DNA of 64,000 nt. Source: Sphingomonadales bacterium Ga0077559. Lineage in GTDB: Bacteria; Pseudomonadota; Alphaproteobacteria; Sphingomonadales; Sphingomonadaceae. Positions 21,923-32,123 of this stretch are shown one piece after another. The position numbers and the translations under genes are program-made. The notes beneath the pieces are model-generated. The model ran no database searches and was not told where the DNA came from. It saw nothing but the letters and a program-made list of their open reading frames with translations. Numbering within the stretch: position 1 is the first letter of the stretch; every line of letters begins with the position of its first letter. The stretch lies in contig LNFK01000034.1 in assembly GCA_001464315.1 (NCBI GenBank), positions 40,428-104,427 of the forward strand, in the 5' to 3' direction.

Positions 21923-22501
21923 TTATCCACCAGCCGCATTTGCCTTCGACCGGCGTCGCCATTTCGAACTGATCCACCAACGCCAGAACCAGGCGGCCAG
22001 CACATAGCCGATCGCCGCGGCGACAACAGAGATGATCGCAAGGCCGGCAACACCCTCGATAATCGCGGTGGGCGCTTCGGAGAATATCCAGTCAGTCCAC
22101 GCCGACAAGGGTGCGCCGGTTTCGATCAGTTCCAGAAATTTGCTGGACCCCCCGCCAAGCTGCAGTACCGAATTGCCGACATATACTGACCCGGCAAGGA
22201 TGAACGGAGTAGTGGCGGGCATGCTCAAAAACGTCATCGCCGCGCCTATCGGGATATTGGCACGAAACGGCAATGCTAACAGCGCCACGCCCGCAATCTG
22301 GACGCCAGGAATAAGCAGAAAAATTCCGACGAGCAGGCCGAGCGCCACGCCGCGCGGCACCGAGCGGCGCGTGAAGCGCCATAATGCCGGATGGAACACG
22401 CGCTTAGCAAATGGACGCAGAAAACGGCTGCGTTCGAAACTGTCGCGCGTCGGGGCCTGCTTGTGCATCCAGGCGCCCAGTTTGTTCCGTGGCGTCTTCA
22501 T
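21923..22501 (-). CDS. DUF2062 domain-containing membrane protein
   Basis: [23 protein letters not shown] and [19 protein letters not shown] pattern of DUF2062. Confidence 0.8.
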   Translation of the reverse strand: MKTPRNKLGAWMHKQAPTRDSFERSRFLRPFAKRVFHPALWRFTRRSVPRGVALGLLVGIFLLIPGVQIAGVALLALPFRANIPIGAAMTFLSMPATTPFILAGSVYVGNSVLQLGGGSSKFLELIETGAPLSAWTDWIFSEAPTAIIEGVAGLAIISVVAAAIGYVLAAWFWRWWISSKWRRRSKANAAGG

Positions 22502-22980
22502 CCGCGATCCCGCATGATTCGTCCCTGCTCGCGTTTCCAATCGCGCTCCTTCTCGGTGGCCCGTTTATCAGGGGCTTTTTTGCCCTTGGCGAGCGCCAAT
22601 TCTACCTTTGCACGACCACGGCCGTTAAAATAGACCGACAGCGGAACCAAGGTCATGCCATCCCGCGAGACCGCAGCGTGCATCTTGTTAATCTCGCGGA
22701 CATTAAGGAGCAATTTACGAGGGCGCTTTGGTTCGTGATTGAACCGGTTGCCATGGCTGAATTCAGGGATATTGGCGTTGATCAGCCAGACGCCGTCGGC
22801 CTTCACCTCAGCATAGCTCTCGGCAATCGAACCTTCGCCAAAACGCAAAGATTTGACCTCAGTGCCAGTGAGCATGATCCCGGCCTCATATTTGTCCTCG
22901 ATGTAAAAATCATAGCGTGCGCGCCGGTTCTCGGCGACGGTTTTGACTTTATTAAAAGCTTCGGGCTTGGGACGCGCCAT
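22498..22980 (-). CDS. smpB: SsrA-binding protein SmpB
   Basis: [48 protein letters not shown]. Confidence 0.96.
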   Translation of the reverse strand: MARPKPEAFNKVKTVAENRRARYDFYIEDKYEAGIMLTGTEVKSLRFGEGSIAESYAEVKADGVWLINANIPEFSHGNRFNHEPKRPRKLLLNVREINKMHAAVSRDGMTLVPLSVYFNGRGRAKVELALAKGKKAPDKRATEKERDWKREQGRIMRDRG

Positions 22981-23861
22981 CAGATAAGGCCTGCATTCTC
23001 CAGAGCGGCATCGACTTGCGCGCGGCTGGCTTCGCTGGGCGGGGTCATCGGGAGGCGTAGCTCGTTAGGAAAGCCGTCGATCACGCGCGACAGCGCATAT
23101 TTAATTGGACCAGGTGATGCATCAGAAAACAAAGCAAGATGAAGTGGATAAAGCTTATCATTCAGATTGCGTGCCAACTCGTAGTCTCCCGACGCGCATG
23201 CAGTCTGGAATTCTGCGCATAGCTTGGGCGCAACGTTAGCTGTCACCGATATGCAGCCAGCGCCGCCGCTTGCGTTGAACGCCAATGAGAGTTCATCTAC
23301 CCCCGACAGCAAGCAAAAATCGTCGGGGCAAGCGAGCCGGTGGTCAGTGACACGCGACAAATCACCGCTCGCATCTTTGATGCCAATGACGGTCGGCAGC
23401 TTTGCAAGCTCGGCCACGGTTGAGGGCTTGATGTCGGTCACCGTCCGCGCAGGCACGTTATACAGGACGATCGGTAGATCGTTCTTCTCGGTCATACGGT
23501 GGAAGTGCGCGTAGATGCCCTCCTGGTTTGGCCGGTTGTAATAAGGCGCAACGACCAACCCCGCCGCCGCACCGCTTTTTTTCGAAAAATTGAGATGCAA
23601 GATCGCGTTCGTCGTATCGTTCGAACCGCAACCTGCAATTACCGGCACGCGGCCGGCAGCCTGCTCGATGCAAACCTCAATGACACGGTGATGCTCGGCA
23701 TTCGATAGCGTCGATGCCTCACCCGTCGTCCCGGCAGGAACCAGTGCGCTCGATCCTTGCTCGATTTGCCAGTCAATTAGCGCGCGAAAATGTTTCTCGC
23801 TAAACGCTCCGTCGCAAAAAGGAGTCACCAGGGCCGGAATTGAACCGGAAAACATATGCAT
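22980..23861 (-). CDS. dapA: 4-hydroxy-tetrahydrodipicolinate synthase
   Basis: [41 protein letters not shown]. Confidence 0.95.
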   Translation of the reverse strand: MHMFSGSIPALVTPFCDGAFSEKHFRALIDWQIEQGSSALVPAGTTGEASTLSNAEHHRVIEVCIEQAAGRVPVIAGCGSNDTTNAILHLNFSKKSGAAAGLVVAPYYNRPNQEGIYAHFHRMTEKNDLPIVLYNVPARTVTDIKPSTVAELAKLPTVIGIKDASGDLSRVTDHRLACPDDFCLLSGVDELSLAFNASGGAGCISVTANVAPKLCAEFQTACASGDYELARNLNDKLYPLHLALFSDASPGPIKYALSRVIDGFPNELRLPMTPPSEASRAQVDAALENAGLI

Positions 23862-23943
23862 TAACTTTCAATATGGACCATAAACTCATCTAAGTGGGAA
23901 TATAGTCGTTCGTTCAGCACGTGATAAGGATGGGGCTCATAAT

Positions 23944-25977
23944 ATGTCCAGCATGGTAAAGCATCTCATTTCAGCATCGATGCTGATTCTTCCGTTCGCC
24001 GCAGCGGCGTCGGCCCAGCAACAAGTCCCTGTGGCGTGGCAACAAGGCACGGGCGGAAACGTGCCCGCCGCGCGTCCATCGGGCCAGCCTTTGGTCATGC
24101 CGGTGGTTCAAAATGACCCGAGCGAGGGCAAAATTCCCGCCGCTTTGCAGCGCTGGAAAATGTTGAGCGCGGCATCCAATTATAGCTTTGGCGAATATGC
24201 GTCCTTTTTGATGGCCTATCCCGACTGGCCAAATTCGGACGAGATGCGCAAAAATGCCGAAGCCGCGATCAACCCGCTGAGCTATTCGCCGAGTCAGGCT
24301 GTGGCCTATTTCGACAGGCTGCCTCCAATGACCAACGCTGGCCGCGCGAAATATGCGATTGCCCTTGATGCAACCGGCGACCGTGTCCGAGCCGAAGCCC
24401 AGGCACGCGAAGCATGGCGCAGCGGACCGCTGACCGATGACGACGAAGCGCGGCTGTTCCGCATTGCAGGAAATAAATTCACTTCGGCCGACCATGATGC
24501 GCGCGTTGACCGGCTTTTATGGTCAAGCGCCACGCGTTCAGCCGAACGCTGGATTGCCTATACCTCGCCGCAGCGTCGCCCCGCGTTCGCCGCTGCGCTG
24601 GCAACGCGTCTGAAAAGCCCTGACGCGGCATTAAAGGTTCAGGAAGCCGGAAGCCTAGCCAATGGCGAGGCAAGTTTGCTCGCCGCACGCGCCGATGCGC
24701 TGCGGATTTCGGGCAACAGCACTGCCGCACGCGAATTGCTGGCCAACCGCGCCAATCTGATCGCGCCTGCGCCGGTGCTCAAGGATTGGTACCAGTTGCT
24801 GCTGACGCATGCGCAGGCTGCTGCGAATGACGGCCAATATGATGTCGCATACCGTATTGCGTCGCGCGTCGATGACGCTGCTCCGGCCGGGCTCGTGATG
24901 GTCGATCAGGATTTGACGACGCGTGACAGATATACCAGCCTGACCTGGCTTGCAGGAACGGTGGCGCTTGAACGTCTGGGCCGCCCGCGGGATGCGGTTG
25001 CCATGTTCAATCGTTATGCAGACGCTGCCAAAGCGCCGCAGACCAGATCAAAAGGCCTCCACTGGGCGGGTAAAGCCGCCGCCCAAGCGGGCGATCAAGC
25101 CGGCGCAACGCGCTTTCACGAACAAGCGGCCAATTATTATGAAAGCTTTTTCGGCCAGCTCTCGCTCGAGCAGTTGCGTCGTCCACTGCCGCCCGTCCCC
25201 CGTGTTGCAGCCACACCGCCGCCTTTGACCGAGGGCAGCGCCCCACCTGTCTTCCTCGCCGCCGCGCTGGCGTCAAAATATGGCAGTTGGAAAGACCAGA
25301 GCAACTTCTTGCGCGCAATTGCCCGCAACGCAAAGACACCGGGTGATTTTGCGACCGCCATCGGTCTTTCACAAAAAATTAATCGCCCCGATCTGGCGGT
25401 CATGGCCGGACGAACGGCTCGCTATTTCGGCTATTCGAATTTGCTCGCCAACGGCTATCCGACGGTGAACGTTCCGGCCTCGCAGAATCATAACTGGACG
25501 CTTGCTCATGCGATCATGCGGCAGGAAAGCCAGTTCGACAAAGCCGCCGTCAGCCATGCCGGCGCGCGCGGACTGATGCAGTTGATGCCCGGAACCGCGC
25601 GTGAAACATCAGGCAAAATTGCGATGACCTATCGACCCGATGCGCTCACCGTTGATACCGATTATAATATTGCTTTGGGTTCAACCTACATTCAACGCAT
25701 GCTCGATTATTATGGTGGCAACTATCCGCTGGCGATTGCGGCTTACAATGGCGGCCCAGGCAACGTGAACAAATGGCTAAAAGCCTATGGCGACCCACGT
25801 ACTGGCCAGATCGGTATTATGGAATGGATCGAGAAAATCCCGCTCAGTGAAACGCGCGATTATGTGTATCGCGTGCTCGAAAACGCCGTGATGTACGACC
25901 ATTTGCATCCAGAACGAGCCCGTTACAAAAAGCCCAATCCGTTGAGCCACTATCTGGGCAAGTCGACGCCGGGTTAA
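23944..25977 (+). CDS. Soluble lytic murein transglycosylase
   Basis: Signal peptide, alpha-helical superhelix, C-terminal AIMRQESQFDKAAVSHAGARGLMQLMPGTA and AIAAYNGGPGNVNKW. Confidence 0.93.
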   Translation: MSSMVKHLISASMLILPFAAAASAQQQVPVAWQQGTGGNVPAARPSGQPLVMPVVQNDPSEGKIPAALQRWKMLSAASNYSFGEYASFLMAYPDWPNSDEMRKNAEAAINPLSYSPSQAVAYFDRLPPMTNAGRAKYAIALDATGDRVRAEAQAREAWRSGPLTDDDEARLFRIAGNKFTSADHDARVDRLLWSSATRSAERWIAYTSPQRRPAFAAALATRLKSPDAALKVQEAGSLANGEASLLAARADALRISGNSTAARELLANRANLIAPAPVLKDWYQLLLTHAQAAANDGQYDVAYRIASRVDDAAPAGLVMVDQDLTTRDRYTSLTWLAGTVALERLGRPRDAVAMFNRYADAAKAPQTRSKGLHWAGKAAAQAGDQAGATRFHEQAANYYESFFGQLSLEQLRRPLPPVPRVAATPPPLTEGSAPPVFLAAALASKYGSWKDQSNFLRAIARNAKTPGDFATAIGLSQKINRPDLAVMAGRTARYFGYSNLLANGYPTVNVPASQNHNWTLAHAIMRQESQFDKAAVSHAGARGLMQLMPGTARETSGKIAMTYRPDALTVDTDYNIALGSTYIQRMLDYYGGNYPLAIAAYNGGPGNVNKWLKAYGDPRTGQIGIMEWIEKIPLSETRDYVYRVLENAVMYDHLHPERARYKKPNPLSHYLGKSTPG

Positions 25978-25985
25978 GACAGGCA

Positions 25986-26069
25986 CCGTAGCCCTGAGCC
26001 TGTCGAAGGGCGCTTCTGAGCTATAGTGCTGTTTTGGGAGGCTTGCTTCGACAGGCTCAGCACTACGGT
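25986..26069. repeat. Intergenic inverted repeat of the CTGAGCCTGTCGAAGG type
   Basis: ACCGTAGCCCTGAGCCTGTCGAAGG ... CTTCGACAGGCTCAGCACTACGGT flanking about 30 bp. Confidence 0.85.
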
Positions 26070-26098
26070 TCTTGTTTAATATGTTCTAGGGTCGAGCG

Positions 26099-26596
26099 AT
26101 GGTCGAACGCACAAACCCGATAACGCCTGCTGGATTCGCAGCCTTACGCGCTCGGTATGAGCAGTTATTCGCTGTAGATCGGCCAGCAGTGGTCGAAATT
26201 GTCCACTGGGCTGCGGGAAATGGTGACCGAAGCGAGAATGGCGACTATATTTATGGACGCCAAAAACTGCGCGCAATTGACCGTGAACTGGGCCAGCTTT
26301 CGAAAAAGATGAAAGTCGCCAAGATACTAGATCCTGCTAGGCAGGAAGACCAAAGCCGGGTGTTTTTTGGGGCCACTGTGTCCATCGCCGATGCCGATGA
26401 TCTCCACCGCACGGTTACGCTGGTCGGCGATGACGAAGCGGCAGCGGGCGAAGGCCGGATTGGCTGGAACAGCCCGCTCGCCCGCATGCTGCGTGGAGCG
26501 CGGGTCGGCGATGTCAGAACGGTGACGCTTCCTGTCGGCGCAAAAGAATGGGAAGTGATTGCAATCAGCTATCCCGAACCTCAGTCATCACTCTAA
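26099..26596 (+). CDS. greB: Transcription elongation factor GreB-like
   Basis: NGDRSENGDYIYGRQKLRAIDRELGQLSKKM; RIGWNSPLARMLRGARVGD. Confidence 0.92.
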   Translation: MVERTNPITPAGFAALRARYEQLFAVDRPAVVEIVHWAAGNGDRSENGDYIYGRQKLRAIDRELGQLSKKMKVAKILDPARQEDQSRVFFGATVSIADADDLHRTVTLVGDDEAAAGEGRIGWNSPLARMLRGARVGDVRTVTLPVGAKEWEVIAISYPEPQSSL

Positions 26597-26633
26597 TCTT
26601 AGTCAGCGGTGGCCAAAGATCTTTCCGGTTTCC

Positions 26634-27003
26634 CTAACCGCTCCAAGGTTGATTGAGCTGTTGTAACTCGCCATCCCAGCCAAATCTTTGGCCGTTACCC
26701 GATTCCACACGAATCAGGTTCAACTGGATCGCAACCCGAAGGCTTCCGGGGCCATCCATCGTTCCTGCGGCAGCAACATGATCGGTTTCGCCAGCGCTGT
26801 CGCCACCCAAAAAGTGCAAAGGATGACACATTGCGCCCGGGAACCGAGCGTAATGCCGCCCAACTGCCATTGACGGTGTAGAGCATATTTTTGAACCATA
26901 ATTGTCCGCCGATCGTGCCTTTGGCGTCATCGGTCAAAAAATAGAGTTTTACGTCGCGCGTTCCATCATGGAACGGTTTGCTGCCCATTTCCCAGTTCGA
27001 CAT
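26634..27003 (-). pseudogene. Possible frameshifted small gene of unknown function
   Basis: Plausible N-terminus in one frame (MSNWEMGSKPFHDGTRDVKLYFLTDDAKGTIGGQLWFKNMLYTVNGSW) and plausible C-terminus in another (GGDSAGETDHVAAAGTMDGPGSLRVAIQLNLIRVESGNGQRFGWDGELQQLNQPW); crossover near a T5 homopolymer. Confidence 0.5.
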
Positions 27004-27120
27004 TCATTCCTTCCTGTTGCGGAAAGCAGCGCTGAAGCAATTGCTGTCATGACGTCAAGACAAGTTCACGAGGGGAATTGGGCAGAATATCGGGCGTTGC
27101 ATCTGGTGCTTGATCGATAG

Positions 27121-27906
27121 TTAGTTTTGTGGCGAATAGCCCAATGATTTTTCGGCCATTGTCATAATCTCGGGGTCAACTTCGGGAAAATCCTGCGGCA
27201 CGCTCGCTTTCATTTCCTTCACAACATGCTTTAAAAAAGCGATCCGCGCGGCTTTCTGGTTATTGCCGTCGATCACGGTCCACGGTGCCCAATGCGTGTC
27301 GGTGCGCTTGAACATGTCTTTTATCGCGTCGAGATATTCTTCATGCTTTTCGCGGTTACGGAAATCTTCCGCCGTCACTTTCCAGCGTTTGGCCGGATCA
27401 ACGAGCCGCTCGGTCAACACCTTGTCCTGCGTTTCCGGCGTAACATGCAGGAACAGCTTTATAATCTTGGTTCCAATCTCGCCCTGACGTGATTCGAATT
27501 CGTTGATTTCATCATAGCCACGGCGCCATTCGGCTTCGCTGCAAAAGCCTTCGACGCGCTCGACGAGCACACGGCCATAATGGCTGCGGTCCCAGATATG
27601 GACCTCTTGAGCGCCGGGTAGCTTGTTCCAAAAACGCCAGAGGAAATGCTTGTCCTTTTCCTCCGCAGACGGCGCAGAAATCGAATAAACCTGATAATAA
27701 CGCGGATCGAGCGTCGCGGTCAGGCGCTTGATCGCGCCGCCCTTCCCCGCCGCATCCCAGCCTTCGACAACGATCAACGTCCGCGCCTTGTGCAGAATGT
27801 GTAGCGATTGCAGTGCGGCGAGACGGTCCTGAAGTTCCTTTAGATCAGCGTCGTAATCGCCGTCATATTTGGTGCCGGATTCATAGTCAGAGAGGTCGAT
27901 AGCCAT
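27121..27906 (-). CDS. ppk2: Polyphosphate kinase 2 family protein
   Basis: VVEGWDAAGKGGAIKRLTATLDPRYYQVY; FLWRFWNKLPGAQEVHIWDRSHYGRVLVERVEGF. Confidence 0.93.
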   Translation of the reverse strand: MAIDLSDYESGTKYDGDYDADLKELQDRLAALQSLHILHKARTLIVVEGWDAAGKGGAIKRLTATLDPRYYQVYSISAPSAEEKDKHFLWRFWNKLPGAQEVHIWDRSHYGRVLVERVEGFCSEAEWRRGYDEINEFESRQGEIGTKIIKLFLHVTPETQDKVLTERLVDPAKRWKVTAEDFRNREKHEEYLDAIKDMFKRTDTHWAPWTVIDGNNQKAARIAFLKHVVKEMKASVPQDFPEVDPEIMTMAEKSLGYSPQN

Positions 27907-28163
27907 GGCTACGTTTCAGCACCTTATCGGCGGTGAAACAAGGGCGCGCGTCAGATCGTTCAGAAAAGGGACACCGCCAACGCTCATCATGTCAGTGCAA
28001 GCGCAAATGACAAGGCCAATTATGGGTGGGTATCACTCGCTCCGGCGTTCACGTGCCTGCCCGATCGCGACCTGCGACGCGGTGGCGCGTTCGGCACCAG
28101 CAACAGCACAACGATCCCGAATCGCTTTTGAAGATTCCCCCTAACGTCAGTCAGAAGAAATTT

Positions 28164-29936
28164 TTAATCGGCGATCACTCGGATGGCAAGTTCGCGCAAT
28201 TGCTTCGGCTCGGCAGGCGAAGGCGCACCCATCAGCAGGTCTTCGGCGCGCTGGTTCATCGGGAACAGCGTGATTTCGCGCAGGTTCTGAACGCCGCAGA
28301 GCAACATGACCATGCGGTCAACACCCGCTGCCATGCCACCATGCGGAGGGGCTCCATATTGGAATGCACGGTACATGCCGCCGAAGCGCTCTTCGACGTC
28401 GGCTTGGGTAAGACCGGTCAATTCGAACGCCTTCACCATCAGGTCGGGATGCTGGTTGCGGATCGAACCTGAGGCGAGTTCATAGCCGTTGCACACCATA
28501 TCATATTGGTACGCTTTGATAGTCAGCGGGTCCTGGGTTTGCAACGCTTCCAACCCGCCTTGCGGCATCGAGAACGGATTGTGCGCGAAGTCGACCTTTT
28601 TGTCTTCTTCGCTCCACTCGTAAAACGGGAAGTCGATGATCCAGCAGAAACGGAAACTGTCCTTGTCGATCAGGTCGAGCTGTTCGCCAGTGCGCGTGCG
28701 GGCAGCACCCGCCAGTTTGGCCGCTTGCTCATCCTTGCCGGCAGCGAAGAAACATCCGTCGTCGGGGCCAAGGCCGATGGCGTCATAAAGCGCCTGCATG
28801 CCTTCTTCACCATGATTTTTGGCAATGGGGCCGCCAAATTCACCGGCTTTTCGTGTTACATAACCAAGACCTGCATGGCCTTCGCTACGTGCCCATTCAT
28901 TCATGTCATCAAAGAACTTGCGGCTTTTTTCGGCGGTTTTTGGCGCTGGAATGGCGCGGACAACGCCGCCGCCTTGGACGATGCGCTCGAACAAGCCGAA
29001 GCCTGATGTGCGGAAATGATCGGTGACGTCGTGGATGATAAGCGGGTTACGCAGATCAGGCTTATCGGTACCGTAATCGAGCATGGCCTTGGCGTGTGGG
29101 ATACGAGGGAATTCGCCTGCCGGCGTCACCTTTTTGCCGTCCGCGAACGCCTCGAACACGCCAGCCATGACTGGCTCCATCGTGTCCCAAACCTCTTCCT
29201 GCGTAACGAAGCTCATTTCGAGATCGAGCTGGTAAAATTCGCCTGGGAGACGGTCGGCACGAGGGTCTTCATCGCGGAAGCATGGCGCGATTTGGAAATA
29301 GCGGTCGAAACCAGCGACCATCAGCAACTGCTTATATTGCTGAGGAGCCTGCGGCAGTGCGAAGAATTTGCCCGGATGGATTCGGCTGGGCACCAGGAAA
29401 TCGCGCGCACCTTCAGGGCTGGATGCGGTCAGAATGGGTGTTGAATATTCGGTGAAGCCGATATCTTCCATCCGGCGGCGCGTTTCGCGGATGATCTGCG
29501 TACGCTTTACGATATTAGCGTGCAAAGTTTCGCGGCGCAGGTCGAGGAAGCGGTATTTCAGACGCGTTTCTTCAGGATATTCTTGCTCACCTGCGACTGG
29601 CAGCGGCAGTTCTTCGGATTTGCTCAGGACGGTCACGCCACGTGCGAACACCTCGATCTCACCGGTCGGCAGGTTCGGATTGACCGTCGCGGCGCTCCGC
29701 GCCTTTACCTCGCCATCGATTGTCACAACGCTCTCAACGCGCAGCCCTTCAAGGATCGCCAATGCAGGGCTGTCGCTATCCGCGACAATTTGAGTCATCC
29801 CATAATGGTCGCGCAAATCTACAAAAAGCACGCCGCCATGGTCGCGCTTGCGGTGCACCCAGCCCGACAGGCGGACGGTTTCTCCGACATGCGAAGCGCG
29901 GAGTTCGGCGCATTTGTGGCTGCGATAGACGTGCAT
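28164..29936 (-). CDS. aspS: Aspartyl-tRNA synthetase
   Basis: [57 protein letters not shown]-terminal [13 protein letters not shown]. Confidence 0.97.
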   Translation of the reverse strand: MHVYRSHKCAELRASHVGETVRLSGWVHRKRDHGGVLFVDLRDHYGMTQIVADSDSPALAILEGLRVESVVTIDGEVKARSAATVNPNLPTGEIEVFARGVTVLSKSEELPLPVAGEQEYPEETRLKYRFLDLRRETLHANIVKRTQIIRETRRRMEDIGFTEYSTPILTASSPEGARDFLVPSRIHPGKFFALPQAPQQYKQLLMVAGFDRYFQIAPCFRDEDPRADRLPGEFYQLDLEMSFVTQEEVWDTMEPVMAGVFEAFADGKKVTPAGEFPRIPHAKAMLDYGTDKPDLRNPLIIHDVTDHFRTSGFGLFERIVQGGGVVRAIPAPKTAEKSRKFFDDMNEWARSEGHAGLGYVTRKAGEFGGPIAKNHGEEGMQALYDAIGLGPDDGCFFAAGKDEQAAKLAGAARTRTGEQLDLIDKDSFRFCWIIDFPFYEWSEEDKKVDFAHNPFSMPQGGLEALQTQDPLTIKAYQYDMVCNGYELASGSIRNQHPDLMVKAFELTGLTQADVEERFGGMYRAFQYGAPPHGGMAAGVDRMVMLLCGVQNLREITLFPMNQRAEDLLMGAPSPAEPKQLRELAIRVIAD

Positions 29937-30031
29937 GGGTCACTCAATTCAAAAAAGCTGTGGAAAGCGCGCCTAACAACCTTGCGAGCAGGCTTTGTCA
30001 AGTCGGGATTGCCTGTTATGGCGCAAGCCGC

Positions 30032-31216
30032 ATGCAAATTCATCCACTCATCACCGACAGCAAACGCCTCGCCGAATTGTGCGGGCGGCTCGCTAAATCA
30101 CCCTTTGTCGCGGTCGACACCGAATTTATGCGGGAAAATACCTATTATCCCGACCTGTGCCTGGTGCAGCTCGCTGATGCCAATGAGGCCGCAGCAATCG
30201 ACCCCAAGGCCGAGGGGCTCGATATGACCCCGATGCTTGAATTGCTGTGTAATAACGAAGACGTGCTGAAGGTTTTTCATGCCGGAGGGCAGGATATCGA
30301 AATATTCTTCAACCTGACTGGCAAGACCCCATATCCGATGTTCGACACGCAGATTGCTGCGATGGCACTCGGGCAAGGCGAACAAATCGGCTATTCCAAT
30401 CTGGTCGACCTGTGGATGAGTATCCAGCTCGATAAAGGCGCGCGCTTTACCGACTGGTCGCGGCGGCCATTAGACAAGCGCCAGATCGACTACGCGATTG
30501 CCGACGTCACGCATTTGTCGGTGATTTTCCCGATGATGCTTGAAAAGTTGAAAACGACCGGACGTGGCGCATGGCTCAACGACGAGATGGAGCGGATTTC
30601 GGATGCCGCCAATTATCGCAATGATCCTGACAATGCCTGGAGCCGCATTAAAATCCAGTCACGCAAGCCAGAAGTCTTGGGCCGCCTGCAGGCAATGGCG
30701 GCGTGGCGCGAGAAAGAGGCACAGCGTAAGAATATCCCGCGTGGGCGGATTATGAAGGACGAAACGCTCGCCGACATCGCCGCGCATCCGCCAAAATCTC
30801 AATCCGATTTACCAAAGGTCCGCGGACTCTCGCCAGCATGGCGCGATAACGAAATTGGCGCGCGATTGATTGGCGTGATCGAGGCTAGCCAGCCAATGTC
30901 ACGCGATGTTCTGCCCGACCGCAGTCGCAGCGCGCCAGGTGGCGGCAAAGATGGATCGCTTGTCGCAGACCTGCTCAAGCTTCTTTTGAAAATAAGGTCG
31001 CGCGAAATCAATGTTGCGCCGCGCCTGATTGTTCGCACCGAAGAACTCGAACGGCTGGCGGCAGGTGAGCGTGACGAATTGGAAGTGCTCACCGGTTGGC
31101 GCTACGAGCAATTCGGGCGCGACGCGCTCGATCTGGTCGAAGGACGATTGGCCTTTGCGGTCGTCAAAGGTAAGCTTAAAATGACGCTTACCCACGAAGA
31201 GGATATGGTGAGATGA
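30032..31216 (+). CDS. rnd: Ribonuclease D
   Basis: FVAVDTEFMRENTYYPDLCLVQLA, DIEIFF, DWSRRPLDKRQIDYAIADV; HRDC-like C-terminus. The annotated ORF start at 29720 overlaps aspS; ATG at 30032 preferred. Confidence 0.94.
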   Translation: MQIHPLITDSKRLAELCGRLAKSPFVAVDTEFMRENTYYPDLCLVQLADANEAAAIDPKAEGLDMTPMLELLCNNEDVLKVFHAGGQDIEIFFNLTGKTPYPMFDTQIAAMALGQGEQIGYSNLVDLWMSIQLDKGARFTDWSRRPLDKRQIDYAIADVTHLSVIFPMMLEKLKTTGRGAWLNDEMERISDAANYRNDPDNAWSRIKIQSRKPEVLGRLQAMAAWREKEAQRKNIPRGRIMKDETLADIAAHPPKSQSDLPKVRGLSPAWRDNEIGARLIGVIEASQPMSRDVLPDRSRSAPGGGKDGSLVADLLKLLLKIRSREINVAPRLIVRTEELERLAAGERDELEVLTGWRYEQFGRDALDLVEGRLAFAVVKGKLKMTLTHEEDMVR

Positions 31217-31524
31217 GAATATTATCGCCGCTTCCAATATTGGCCCTGGCTGCTTGCTCCAGTCCTGCGCAACAGGCTCCTACTGCCATCGAACCTGCCG
31301 CCGTCGAACAAACAACCGGGTTCAGTTGCGCCGCCGAATCGGTCCAATATGCCATCGGCCAAAAGACGAGCGCCGAGCTTGGCTCAAAACTGGTCAAGGA
31401 AAGCGGATCGCGCACCTTGCGCTGGATGCCGCCGCGTTCGGCAGCGACGATGGATTACCGGCCGGACAGGCTGAACATCGCCTATAATGACGATATGGTC
31501 ATCACCCGCGTCAACTGCGGCTAG
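31213..31524 (+). CDS. Peptidase inhibitor I78-like lipoprotein
   Basis: Lipobox LALAACSS; IGQKTSAELGSKLVKESGSRTLRWMPPRSAATMDYRPDRLNIAYNDDMVITRVNCG matches the I78 family pattern. Confidence 0.82.
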   Translation: MRILSPLPILALAACSSPAQQAPTAIEPAAVEQTTGFSCAAESVQYAIGQKTSAELGSKLVKESGSRTLRWMPPRSAATMDYRPDRLNIAYNDDMVITRVNCG

Positions 31525-32105
31525 ACACCAAGTACGCGTTTGACCAAGGTCAGATTGACGGGCGCATTCTCCGCCAGCGCCATAGCGTTGGCCGCGCGCG
31601 CAAAAGCCTCGATCGCCGCGTAACTGCGTTCGATTCGCCGTTTGACAAAGCTCAACGCATCGATGCTGATCGCCGCACCGCGGTCGGTCAGTTGTTTCTG
31701 CAGCAATTGCTCGATCATCTCGTCATCGGGCGGCAAAATTTCGAGCAACAAAGCGGCACCCAGCCGTGACTGCAGATCTGGCAACGCGATATTCCAGTCC
31801 GCCGTGCGCCAGCGCGAAATTAGCAGCAACGGCGCTTCGCTCTCTTGCGACCGGTTCCAGGCATTGAACAATGTCTCGGCTGCATTGCTCTCTGCGTCGT
31901 CGATTACGGTCCCGCCCTGCCCCGAAAAATAGCGCGCCATCAGGCTTTTGCCCGAGCGCGCCGGCCCGGTAAGGATCGCACAGCGCTTTGGCCAGTTTGC
32001 TGCGCTGCCCAATCCGGCAAAAGCGGTCGCGTTCGATGGTGTGATGATCAGGCTGGACGACGCGCCGCCGCGTAGTTCGTCCAAGGGCAAGGCAATCTGG
32101 TGCAT
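31521..32105 (-). CDS. hdaA: DnaA-related regulatory inactivator HdaA-like protein
   Basis: P-loop-like LTGPARSGKSLMARYF; DIII-like region; adjacent to DUF2066/purM. Confidence 0.8.
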   Translation of the reverse strand: MHQIALPLDELRGGASSSLIITPSNATAFAGLGSAANWPKRCAILTGPARSGKSLMARYFSGQGGTVIDDAESNAAETLFNAWNRSQESEAPLLLISRWRTADWNIALPDLQSRLGAALLLEILPPDDEMIEQLLQKQLTDRGAAISIDALSFVKRRIERSYAAIEAFARAANAMALAENAPVNLTLVKRVLGV

Positions 32106-32123
32106 GCGATCAGCGACGGACGC

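Noticed and set aside
27907-28163. Plus-strand ORFs 27905-28144 and 28026-28472 as genes
   Set aside because: The first covers the divergent intergenic region and the second runs antisense into the aspS 3' end; no domain or SD support
29720-30031. N-terminal ~104 aa extension of ribonuclease D in the ORF track
   Set aside because: Antisense to the aspS 5' end; RNase D homology starts at MQIHPLITDSKRLAELCGRL (30032)
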